Positions 25,937 to 33,741 of a DNA stretch of 64,000 bases are shown piece after piece. The translations under genes were made by a program, and so were the position numbers. Location of the stretch: contig REDV01000059.1 of assembly GCA_007695365.1 (NCBI GenBank), forward strand, positions 1-64,000, written 5' to 3'. The notes beneath the pieces are model-generated. The model was given only the letters and a program-made list of their open reading frames with translations. It was not told the DNA's origin and did not search any database. Positions within the stretch are counted from its first letter, which is position 1, and every line of letters begins with the position of its first letter. The stretch comes from Cryomorphaceae bacterium. Lineage in GTDB: Bacteria; Bacteroidota; Bacteroidia; Flavobacteriales_D; SKUL01.

Positions 25937-28072
25937 ATGAGGCGCGCTGGGTTCATAGCACTGGCCGTTTTGCTGACGGGGCTGGTCAAAGCGCAGGACC
26001 CCTTTGAAAAGCTCGATAAAAGTGCCATCATTGAGCAACGCGTAGAGTTTATTTCTGAAAGCCTCACCGAAGAAACCCAGGTTGACTATGCTGAGCTGTT
26101 CGATGACCTGTGGTTGTTTATGGACAACCCCATCAACCTCAATAAAGCCACCCTCGATGATTTCAGCCGGCTTTACCTGCTTACCGACATCCAAATCAAT
26201 AATCTGTATGCGCACATTGCACGCTTTGGCGACCTGCTCAACATTTACGAATTACAGGTGGTTCCGGGTTTTGATCCCCAGACTATCAAGCTTATAGCGC
26301 CTTTCATAACCGTGCGTGAACGAGGTGAATTACGCGCCACCCCGCTGAAGAAAATGTTGAAAGAGGGCCAGCACGACATGATTGTGCGGTACCGACGCAT
26401 TCTGGAGGAACAGCGCGGTTATTCAGACATCACGGAAGAGGAGTTGGAGCAAAACCCCAATGCCCGTTATCTGGGAAGTCCTGACCATCTATATGCACGT
26501 TACCGCTATACCTATGGCAACAAATTGTCCTATGGATTTGTAGCCGAAAAAGACCCGGGCGAAGAGTTTTTTCGGGGTTCACAGGCGCCCAATCTCAATC
26601 CGCGTGAGTTCCGGTCAGGTTTTGATTTTTTGAGCGGACATGTATTTCTCAACAATCAAAAGGGAACCGTGCGCAAACTCGCTATCGGCGATTATCAGGC
26701 GCAATTCGGACAAGGACTTACCTTTTGGAGTGGATTTGCCTTTTCTAACAAATCGGCCTTTTCGCTCAACATAAAACGCAGTGCCCGTGGATTGTCTCCC
26801 TATACCGGGGTAAACGAAAACCTCTTTATGCGCGGCGCCGCGGCAACCATCGGGTTCGGAAAGGTAGAAATAACACCCTTTGTATCTTACAAGGGTATTG
26901 ACGCCTCTGTTATCCAAACACCTGATACACTTTCTGAAGGTGAAAGTCTTGTTGCCATCTCAGCCTTTCAGCAATCCGGATTTCACCGTACCCCTCGCGA
27001 GCTGGCCGGACGCCGTGCTGTTAACGAACTCATCACCGGTACAAATGTGGCATACCGTGCAAAGAACCTCCAAATTGGCCTTACCGGAGCACGCGTTGCT
27101 TACGACGGAATGGTTGATAGAAACCTGCAGATTTACAATCAGTTTGATCTTAATACCAACGAAAATGTAAACGTGGGGCTGGATTACAACTACGTTTGGC
27201 GAAACATCAACTTTTTTGGTGAGGCTGCCGTGAGTCAAAACGGTGGCAAAGCCATGCTGAACGGGGCCATGATCGCCATTGACCCGCGCGTATCGCTCTC
27301 GGTTTTACACCGAACCTATGAGCGCAATTACCAGAATAATTTTGCCACGGCAATCGGAGAATCCACCCGAAACGCAAACGAAAACGGTATTTACATGGGC
27401 CTGGAAATTAACCCAAACCGCCGTTGGCGTATCAATGCCTTTTTTGACCAGTTCTGGTTTCCGTGGTTGAGATACCAGGTAGACCAGCCCTCCACCAGCG
27501 GAGTTGACCATCTGCTTCAGGTGACCTATCGGCCCTCACGCCGGCTTCAAATGTACGCCCGATGGAGACGCCGGGTAAGACCGCGCAATGCACCACTGGA
27601 CGTGCCCATCCGTTTTGCTGAAGAAACTGAACTGCACAACGGACGTGTTGATCTGGTATACCAGGTTACCGATGCGATTAAAATCAGATCGAGGTTGGAG
27701 CTCTCTCATTTTCAGCGTGAAGAACTGGAGCCCGAGCGAGGCGTAATGCTATACCAGGACGTGATTTACAAGAAGTTGAATTCTCCGCTCACCCTCTCAT
27801 TGCGATATGCCATCTTTAATGCAGAATCTTGGAATGCAAGAATGTATGCTTTCGAAAGCCAGGTGTTGTACTTCTACGCCATCCCGCCCTACCAGGGGCG
27901 CGGTAGCAGAATGTATTGTTTGGCGCAATACAAGCTAACCCGCGGCATCGATATCTGGCTGCGCTATGCCGTGTGGTTTTATACCGACCGCGATCAGATT
28001 GGAACCGGACTGGAGCAAATCAACGGCTCTACAAGGTCGGAAGTGATTGCACAAGTCAGGTTTAAGTTTTAA
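25937..28072 (+). CDS. Outer-membrane barrel-like protein with N-terminal helix-hairpin-helix motifs
   Basis: About 711 residues from the ATG at 25937, which starts a signal peptide (MRRAGFIALAVLLTGLVKAQ). Residues about 60-125 (NLNKATLDDFSRLYLLTDIQI and YELQVVPGFDPQTIKLI) resemble tandem ComEA-like helix-hairpin-helix motifs, a fold that binds DNA backbone. The rest is beta-rich with many aromatic/charged alternating strands and ends EVIAQVRFKF, as expected for an outer-membrane barrel. This Bacteroidota architecture has no settled function. It begins one base after the PorV-like gene. DNA contact at the cell surface is a hypothesis only. Confidence 0.7.
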   Translation: MRRAGFIALAVLLTGLVKAQDPFEKLDKSAIIEQRVEFISESLTEETQVDYAELFDDLWLFMDNPINLNKATLDDFSRLYLLTDIQINNLYAHIARFGDLLNIYELQVVPGFDPQTIKLIAPFITVRERGELRATPLKKMLKEGQHDMIVRYRRILEEQRGYSDITEEELEQNPNARYLGSPDHLYARYRYTYGNKLSYGFVAEKDPGEEFFRGSQAPNLNPREFRSGFDFLSGHVFLNNQKGTVRKLAIGDYQAQFGQGLTFWSGFAFSNKSAFSLNIKRSARGLSPYTGVNENLFMRGAAATIGFGKVEITPFVSYKGIDASVIQTPDTLSEGESLVAISAFQQSGFHRTPRELAGRRAVNELITGTNVAYRAKNLQIGLTGARVAYDGMVDRNLQIYNQFDLNTNENVNVGLDYNYVWRNINFFGEAAVSQNGGKAMLNGAMIAIDPRVSLSVLHRTYERNYQNNFATAIGESTRNANENGIYMGLEINPNRRWRINAFFDQFWFPWLRYQVDQPSTSGVDHLLQVTYRPSRRLQMYARWRRRVRPRNAPLDVPIRFAEETELHNGRVDLVYQVTDAIKIRSRLELSHFQREELEPERGVMLYQDVIYKKLNSPLTLSLRYAIFNAESWNARMYAFESQVLYFYAIPPYQGRGSRMYCLAQYKLTRGIDIWLRYAVWFYTDRDQIGTGLEQINGSTRSEVIAQVRFKF

Positions 28073-28158
28073 TCACAACCCTTCACCCGAAAAGGTGATT
28101 TCGAAACCTGAAAAAAGCATTTCCTTTGCAATCCTTATATTCCACTCAAAAACGCGTC

Positions 28159-29631
28159 ATGAAAATAAAGTACTCCGATCTCATCAATCAAACCTTCGAT
28201 TTTCCGCAGGAGGAATTTGAACTGGTTGACGGTCACCTCGAGTTTCACGGCATACCGCTTTACGAAATGGTAGAGAAATACGGCTCACCGCTGAAATTTA
28301 ACTATTTGCCCAAAATAACCGAAAACATTCAGTTGGCTTTGGGGTGGTTCAAAGAGGCCATGATGCGCAACCACTACAAGGGGAAGTACTACTACTGCTA
28401 CTGTACCAAGAGCTCACATTTCAGTTTTGTGATTGACGAGGTGCTGAAGAACAATGTGCATCTTGAGGCTTCGTCGGCTTTTGATATGGACATCTTTCGG
28501 AACCTGTTTTTGCAGGGCAAAATCAACAAGTCAAAGCATATATCCTGCAATGGTTTTAAACCGGCTGCCTACCTCGATAAGATTGCCGACCTGGTGAACG
28601 ACGGCTTCGAAAACGTGGTTCCCATTATTGATAATGAATGGGAAGTGTTTGAACTGCTCAATCGCATTGAGGGTAATTTCAAAATGGGAATACGTATTGC
28701 GTCAGAAGAGGAGCCCAAGTTTGAATTCTATACCAGCCGATTGGGAATCAAGTATAAGGATATTGTTCCGCTCTACAGAAATCATTTGAGCAAGGAGCCG
28801 CGCATTAAGCTGGAAATGCTCCACTTTTTTGTGAACACCGGCATTCGCGATACAGCCTACTACTGGAGCGAGTTGAACAAGTGCCTGCAGGTGTATTGCC
28901 AGTTGAAAAAAGTTTGTCCCGATTTAAAGGCCCTGAACATCGGAGGGGGTTTTCCTATCAAGAACTCACTCGCCTATGAGTTTGACTATCAATACATGGC
29001 TGAGGAAATCATCTTTCAAATTAAGTCCGTTTGTGAAGCAGAAGGTGTACCTGAGCCCGATATCTACACTGAGTTTGGCTCGTTTACCGTGGGTGAAAGC
29101 GGAGGTGCCATATTTTCGGTGATGAAGCAAAAGCAGCAGAACGACAAGGAAAAATGGTCGATGATTGACAGCTCGTTCATGACCACCCTGCCTGATTCGT
29201 GGGCCATCAGCAAGCGCTTTGTGATGCTTCCCATTAACCGGTGGGATAAAGAATATGAGCGTGTGCTGCTTGGCGGAATGACTTGCGACAGTGATGATTA
29301 CTACAACAGTGAGCAGCACAGCAACGCGATTTTTCTGCCCAAGTTCGACCCCCGCCAGCGGCAGTACATTGGTTTCTTTAACACAGGAGCCTATCAGGAC
29401 AGTTTGGGTGGATTTGGCGGTTTGCAGCACTGCCTGCTTCCTTGCCCCAAGCATATTGTGATTGACCGCGATGAGGACGACAACCTGACCTACACAGTGT
29501 TTGCCGAAGAACAAAGCTCTGACCAAATGTTGAGGCTGCTTGGCTATCCTGTAGATAAGCATCCCGAAAAAATCAACGGAAAGGCAAAACCTGCCCCCAG
29601 AAAACGAACGACAAAAACCAAAACGGCATGA
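28159..29631 (+). CDS. speA: Arginine decarboxylase, PLP-dependent (SpeA-like)
   Basis: 490 residues from the ATG at 28159 (MKIKYSDLINQTF). It decarboxylates arginine to agmatine for polyamine synthesis. The alanine-racemase-fold domain contains KYYYCYCTKSSHFSFVIDEVL, where the Lys of TKSSH fits the PLP lysine, and GIRIASEEEPKFEFYTSRLGI and LNIGGGFPIKNSLAYEF; the C-terminal part has LLGGMTCDSDDYYN, the Cys-Asp motif for the active site. Length fits the shorter Bacteroidota form rather than the ~630-residue E. coli SpeA. ATGA overlap with the next gene. Substrate preference (arginine, not lysine or diaminopimelate) is inferred. Confidence 0.85.
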   Translation: MKIKYSDLINQTFDFPQEEFELVDGHLEFHGIPLYEMVEKYGSPLKFNYLPKITENIQLALGWFKEAMMRNHYKGKYYYCYCTKSSHFSFVIDEVLKNNVHLEASSAFDMDIFRNLFLQGKINKSKHISCNGFKPAAYLDKIADLVNDGFENVVPIIDNEWEVFELLNRIEGNFKMGIRIASEEEPKFEFYTSRLGIKYKDIVPLYRNHLSKEPRIKLEMLHFFVNTGIRDTAYYWSELNKCLQVYCQLKKVCPDLKALNIGGGFPIKNSLAYEFDYQYMAEEIIFQIKSVCEAEGVPEPDIYTEFGSFTVGESGGAIFSVMKQKQQNDKEKWSMIDSSFMTTLPDSWAISKRFVMLPINRWDKEYERVLLGGMTCDSDDYYNSEQHSNAIFLPKFDPRQRQYIGFFNTGAYQDSLGGFGGLQHCLLPCPKHIVIDRDEDDNLTYTVFAEEQSSDQMLRLLGYPVDKHPEKINGKAKPAPRKRTTKTKTA

Positions 29632-30599
29632 GTAAGCCCATTTCAGAATTCATCGAAAATCATTTTCTACACTTTAACGCGGCGGCGCTTGTTGACGCGT
29701 CGAAAGGTTATGTTGCCCACCTCGAAAAAGGAGGCAAAATGATGGTAACCCTGGCCGGTGCTATGAGCACCGCCGAATTGGGAAAAGTACTCGCCGAAAT
29801 GATTAGACAGGGCAAGGTTGATATTATTTCGTGCACCGGTGCCAACCTCGAAGAAGACCTCATGAACCTGGTTGCGCACAGCCACTACGAGCGCGTACCC
29901 AACTATCGCGACCTTACCCCGCAGGACGAATGGGATTTGTTGGAAAAGGGCCTCAACCGTGTAACCGACACCTGCATTCCCGAAGAGGAAGCCTTCAGAA
30001 GATTGCAAAAACACATTCACGAAATCTGGAAAAAAGCCGATGACGCCGGCGAGCGCTACTTTCCGCACGAATACATGTACAAAATGTTGCTATCGGGTGT
30101 TTTGGAGCAGTACTACGAAATAGATCCAAAAAACTCGTGGATGCTTGCTGCCGCCGAGAAAAACCTGCCCATAGTGGTACCCGGTTGGGAAGACAGCACC
30201 ATGGGAAACATCTTCGCGTCATACTGCATCAAGGGCGAGTTGAAGCCCTCCACGATGAAATCGGGTATTGAGTACATGACTTTTCTGGCCGATTGGTACG
30301 TGAAAAACAGCGGTGGTGCCGGTGTGGGTTTTTACCAGATTGGCGGTGGTATTGCAGGCGATTTCCCGATTTGCGTGGTGCCCATGTTGTACCAGGATAT
30401 GGAAATGGAAGATATTCCGTTTTGGGCCTATTTCTGCCAGATTTCCGACTCAACCACCAGCTATGGCTCTTACTCGGGCGCGGTGCCCAATGAAAAAATC
30501 ACCTGGGGTAAGCTCGATATCCACACACCCAAGTACATCATTGAAAGCGACGCCACCATCGTGGCGCCGCTGATGTTTGCGTGGATTTTGGGGTGGTAG
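29628..30599 (+). CDS. Deoxyhypusine-synthase-like protein
   Basis: 323 residues. The deoxyhypusine synthase fold is clear: NAD-binding DIISCTGANLEEDLMNLVAHSHYERVP, then GGGIAGDFPICVVPMLYQD, and the active-site Lys in ITWGKL (Lys 295). Bacteria lack eIF5A, so in this context such proteins are thought to transfer aminobutyl groups between polyamines, for example to make homospermidine, or to act on agmatine-derived substrates. It overlaps the arginine decarboxylase gene by four bases, which supports a role in one polyamine pathway. No agmatinase, speE or carboxyspermidine genes are nearby. Confidence 0.85.
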   Translation: MSKPISEFIENHFLHFNAAALVDASKGYVAHLEKGGKMMVTLAGAMSTAELGKVLAEMIRQGKVDIISCTGANLEEDLMNLVAHSHYERVPNYRDLTPQDEWDLLEKGLNRVTDTCIPEEEAFRRLQKHIHEIWKKADDAGERYFPHEYMYKMLLSGVLEQYYEIDPKNSWMLAAAEKNLPIVVPGWEDSTMGNIFASYCIKGELKPSTMKSGIEYMTFLADWYVKNSGGAGVGFYQIGGGIAGDFPICVVPMLYQDMEMEDIPFWAYFCQISDSTTSYGSYSGAVPNEKITWGKLDIHTPKYIIESDATIVAPLMFAWILGW

Positions 30600-31078
30600 G
30601 ACTTTGTGCTGCATCGGGTAAGCAAGAAACTGAAGCTCGACCCGCCATTTCCTGTTAAGCGCAGAGATGGTCATGTTTTGGAAACACATCATTTCAAAAT
30701 CCCAAATTGATATAACCCATAAAAACTGAGCGTTGCGGGTGAAATTCTACCCCATTATGGTTGCACCTTTATCTTGATTGCCTTGTCTTTTGAAATATGA
30801 CCCTTTCAGTGTCGTTGTCAGAGGGTAATGCGTATTGGTGATTCTGTCGGAGTGATGGATAATGAAATTTTTGCTCATACAATCATGAAAACGGACGTTC
30901 GGCGTAGCTTCTCGACACGACACGGCCACACAAGCTCTTTGCTGATTGCAAAAATCAGGGTTAATCAACCAAACCGGTTTAAATGCCTGTTAACATTTAG
31001 GCATTGTACTTTTGCCCAACACACCAGGAAGTCACGCTGAACTTCAAAAGCGTTCCCTTGTTGTCTCAAAAATCGCGC
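30600..31078. other. Intergenic region without a gene; promoter of the DNA glycosylase
   Basis: About 480 bp. A TACTTTTG box at 31007-31014 is a good -7 element for the gene at 31079. A palindrome AAACCGGTTT (30971-30980) and the arms TGCCT and AGGCA (about 30984-31003) lie just upstream and could bind a regulator. A possible 70-codon frame here has no features of a real gene. Confidence 0.5.
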
Positions 31079-31690
31079 ATGCGTCAGCACTATACCATAG
31101 AAACTACCATCGCCGAAGAACTCGCTATACGCGACGCCCGACTTGCACGCGTAATGGAGCAATGTGGCACTATTACCTTTCCGGTTTATCCGGATCCGTT
31201 TTACTCTCTGGTGATGTCAGTTGTGTATCAGCAACTGAGTTTTAAAGGCGCCGAGACCATTTTTAACCGCTTGATTCACGCGGCAGGCTATCCGCTGGAG
31301 CCGCAGGTTTTGAGCGAAATGATGGAAGAAGATTTTAGGGGCCTGGGTATATCGCGACAAAAAGCGGGGTATATTCACGACATCTGCCGGCATTTCCTGG
31401 CCAACCCCGACCGTTTTCACACCTTGCACCTGCAACCCGACGATGAGGTGATTGCTTCGCTCACCGAAATCAAAGGGATTGGTCTTTGGTCGGCTCAAAT
31501 GTTTTTAATGTTTACGCTGATTCGCCCGGACGTTTTTCCGGTGGGTGATTTGGGCATCCGCAAAGCCATGCAGCGCCAATTCGGACTGAGTTCAGCTGCG
31601 CCCCTGAAAGAGTATTCCGAATATGCAGAGCGGTGGAGCCCCTACCGAAGTTTTGCGTGTCACTTTTTGTGGCACTCGCATGATAAATAG
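31079..31690 (+). CDS. AlkA-type DNA-3-methyladenine glycosylase
   Basis: About 203 residues from the ATG at 31079. It removes alkylated bases from DNA. The HhH-GPD fold is visible: SVVYQQLSFKGAETIFNRL, then the hairpin IKGIGLWSAQMFLMFTLIRPDVFPVGDLGIRKAM with the catalytic Asp in VGDLGI, and the end SPYRSFACHFLWH. It lacks the iron-sulfur cluster cysteines and the N-terminal regulatory domain of E. coli AlkA, so it is the short form. A TACTTTTG box at 31007-31014 is its likely promoter. Convergent with a small gene and a CPBP protease. Confidence 0.9.
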   Translation: MRQHYTIETTIAEELAIRDARLARVMEQCGTITFPVYPDPFYSLVMSVVYQQLSFKGAETIFNRLIHAAGYPLEPQVLSEMMEEDFRGLGISRQKAGYIHDICRHFLANPDRFHTLHLQPDDEVIASLTEIKGIGLWSAQMFLMFTLIRPDVFPVGDLGIRKAMQRQFGLSSAAPLKEYSEYAERWSPYRSFACHFLWHSHDK

Positions 31691-31693
31691 CTG

Positions 31694-31891
31694 TTAAGCC
31701 TGCGGGTTTTGCTCTGCATGCTTCTCAATGTAGCTCTGCATGCTGTGAATCCACTCCTGTTCGTCGGCGCTCAATTGAGGTTTCTCCTTCAAGCAATGAA
31801 ATATGCGGTTAAACAGCCGGATGGCATCGTGGTACTTTTCGCGTTCTTCAACCAGTTGTATGATGGCGCGGTTTGACTGGAATTCGTTCAT
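31694..31891 (-). CDS. Small conserved hypothetical protein
   Basis: 65 residues, helical and acidic (LVEEREKYHDAIRLFNRIFHCLKEKPQLSADEQEWIHSMQSYIEK). No signal peptide or membrane segment. Its ATG overlaps the stop of the CPBP protease gene (ATGA at 31888-31891), so it is translated as the second gene of that operon. I do not recognise a function; it could modulate the protease, but that is only from position. Confidence 0.6.
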   Translation of the reverse strand: MNEFQSNRAIIQLVEEREKYHDAIRLFNRIFHCLKEKPQLSADEQEWIHSMQSYIEKHAEQNPQA

Positions 31892-32508
31892 AGCTGTGGA
31901 TTTTCGTCTGTGTCGGAAGGTTCGTCTTCGTCGTTCAACGTAAAACCACTGTGTTGGGTTTCAGTTTGTATTTTCGACATCTTTCCGAGCAGCACCACAT
32001 CTATAGCTGTATGTGCGGCCATGGCTGTGTACAAGCCGAACCACTCTGTTTGGTATCCTATAAGTCCAATCACCAGGGTCATATAAAGGCCGTAAACGAA
32101 AACCCTTTTATCCATAGGGTTGAGGTACCCGTGAATGGCCACAAACAACACGGCGGTAATCCAAATTCCGAGGTATGGCTGGATCACCCCACGAAACAAG
32201 ATTTCTTCACCAATTCCGGCACAAAGCGAGATATACACCACCTGCCATGGTTTTAGGCGAAACTTCCCTATGAATCCGGCGTATTTTTCGCGCAACGGGG
32301 TCATCCATGCACTCTGAATCATGCGCCAGGCCATAAAACCCGCTGCTGTTCCAGTTAAAAGACCAATTCCAAGCTGCTGCCAGAGCGGAGAGGTAATCGC
32401 AAAGAGCGAATAGAAATCAGGGCCTCCGGCAACGAGCAGAATAATCCAGCCAATGAGCGGAAAACCCAGCAGGGTGAGGGTGGCGAGATGTAGGATATTG
32501 TTTCTCAT
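31888..32508 (-). CDS. CPBP-family intramembrane protease
   Basis: 206 residues, multi-pass membrane protein. The CPBP (Rce1-like) motifs are present: CAGIGEEILFRGVIQPYL with the two glutamates, then ITAVLFVAIHGYLN with the His, and TAMAAHTAIDVVLL near the end. These proteins cut membrane-embedded or prenylated peptides, or act in bacteriocin self-protection. The C-terminal tail is acidic and soluble. It overlaps the small downstream gene by four bases. The Tudor-like gene terminator lies just upstream of its start. Confidence 0.88.
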   Translation of the reverse strand: MRNNILHLATLTLLGFPLIGWIILLVAGGPDFYSLFAITSPLWQQLGIGLLTGTAAGFMAWRMIQSAWMTPLREKYAGFIGKFRLKPWQVVYISLCAGIGEEILFRGVIQPYLGIWITAVLFVAIHGYLNPMDKRVFVYGLYMTLVIGLIGYQTEWFGLYTAMAAHTAIDVVLLGKMSKIQTETQHSGFTLNDEDEPSDTDENPQL

Positions 32509-32544
32509 GTGCCGGTCAAAAATAGCTAATCGGGGTAGTGCGAA

Positions 32545-32579
32545 TAAAAAAAACTGCCCCGATTTTGGCGAGGCAGTTT
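32545..32579 (-). terminator. Intrinsic terminator of the Tudor-like gene
   Basis: On the minus strand an AAACTGCC/GGCAGTTT stem (32551-32558 and 32572-32579) is followed by a T run (32550 down to 32545). It lies 23 bp after the stop of the gene at 32602. Confidence 0.8.
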
Positions 32580-32601
32580 CATTTACAACCAGAAATGGTT
32601 T

Positions 32602-33015
32602 TTACAGCTTTTTAATCTGGTGTTCGCTTACCCATTTGGTGCCAAATACTTTTTTGTCGTACTTAACGTGGTATTTGTTCTCGCCGACCTCAATGATGGT
32701 GGCGGGTTCGGGAATCATACCGTATTCAGCTTCAACCCGGTCACCTACCTTAAACTTGGTGAGCGGTGCTTTGGGAGTTTCGGCAGCAGCTTTGGCGTAG
32801 TCTTTCAGCCGGTCAATGGTTACCCATTCATCCCATGAATCGCTCCAGCCATCGTAGGTGATGTAGTAGGTTCCTTCGGATGCGTTTACTTTAAGAATGG
32901 TGGCATCGTACCAGCTTCCGTTGTGTTCCACTTTTACTTTTTCGTTCACCTTTTGGGCTGATGCGCTCAGTGCGAAAAGGGCCACAAAGGTCATTAGGAG
33001 AGTTGATTTTTTCAT
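32602..33015 (-). CDS. Secreted protein with two Tudor/agenet-like domains
   Basis: 137 residues. Signal peptide (MKKSTLLMTFVALFALSASAQ), then two small barrels. The first (KVKVEHNGSWYDATILKVN, YYITYDGWSDSWDEWVTIDRL) has the WYxA..V....Y.I.Y.GW...WDEWV pattern of the Tudor-knot/chromo-like group; the second (VGDRVEAEYGMIPEPATIIEV, YHVKYDKKVFGTKWVSEHQIKKL) is similar. In eukaryotes these folds read histone or RNA marks; in this exported protein the ligand is unknown. The gene is monocistronic with its own terminator. Confidence 0.8.
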   Translation of the reverse strand: MKKSTLLMTFVALFALSASAQKVNEKVKVEHNGSWYDATILKVNASEGTYYITYDGWSDSWDEWVTIDRLKDYAKAAAETPKAPLTKFKVGDRVEAEYGMIPEPATIIEVGENKYHVKYDKKVFGTKWVSEHQIKKL

Positions 33016-33171
33016 GATTCAATTGATTTGTTGTTTGGAATTTGACGCTTTCAAAAGTTGTACCAATTTCAATTGTTCGTTAAGCAATGTTAAGAACGGG
33101 TTTGCTGCAAGGCAATGAGCCTTCAAAGCGCCAACGATTTTGTAACTTGCACAAAATCCCGAAAAGACAGA

Positions 33172-33669
33172 ATGATCATGACATTGAAAAGTAAGCATTT
33201 CATTGGTTCAACGATTGTCGTTGCCCTCACTATTTTTCTTCAAGCAACTTCTTTTGCCCAGGCTTTACCGCAACAGCAACAGCAGGCTCTTCCTCAAACC
33301 GATTACTCCGATTCTCAGCTTGAGCGCTTTGTAGATGCCAGCGTGAAAATCAACGAAATTCAGCAAGGAGCACAAGTAGAAATGGTTGAGATTATCGAAG
33401 GTCAAGGTCTTGATGTAGAGACGTTCAATGAAATGGCCTCTCAGCAACGCAGTCCCAATCCGGAGGCGATGAGCGTGAGCGACGAAGACAAAATGGCGTT
33501 TGGTCAGGCCATGCAGCAGATTCAGGCATTGCAACTGGAACTGCAGCAGGAAATGGAAACAGCCATCATTGCCAGTGATTTGCAATTGGAAGAGTATAAC
33601 CAGATTATGCAGGCCTATCAGCAAGACCCGGAACTTCAGCAGAAAGTGCATTCCATGATGCAACGGTAG
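33172..33669 (+). CDS. Exported DUF4168 protein
   Basis: About 165 residues from the ATG at 33172 (another ATG at 33178). The signal peptide ends near SFAQA, followed by a Gln-rich stretch (PQQQQQALPQTD) and the DUF4168 pattern YSDSQLERFVDASVKINEIQQ, then IIEGQGLDVETFNEMA and ASDLQLEEYNQIMQAYQQDPELQQKV. The mature part is helical and likely coiled-coil. The family is exported and of unknown role. It is divergent from the Tudor-like gene and convergent with the TonB receptor. Confidence 0.85.
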   Translation: MIMTLKSKHFIGSTIVVALTIFLQATSFAQALPQQQQQALPQTDYSDSQLERFVDASVKINEIQQGAQVEMVEIIEGQGLDVETFNEMASQQRSPNPEAMSVSDEDKMAFGQAMQQIQALQLELQQEMETAIIASDLQLEEYNQIMQAYQQDPELQQKVHSMMQR

Positions 33670-33741
33670 CTCCGAGTATTACACAGCCACTCAACACGGT
33701 CATGATGCATTTCCCCACCGTGAGGGAATTCCGTGAATACC

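Noticed and set aside
30828-31040. 70-codon ORF before the DNA glycosylase
   Set aside because: It spans the promoter box and palindromes of the next gene, and its residues have no recognisable pattern.
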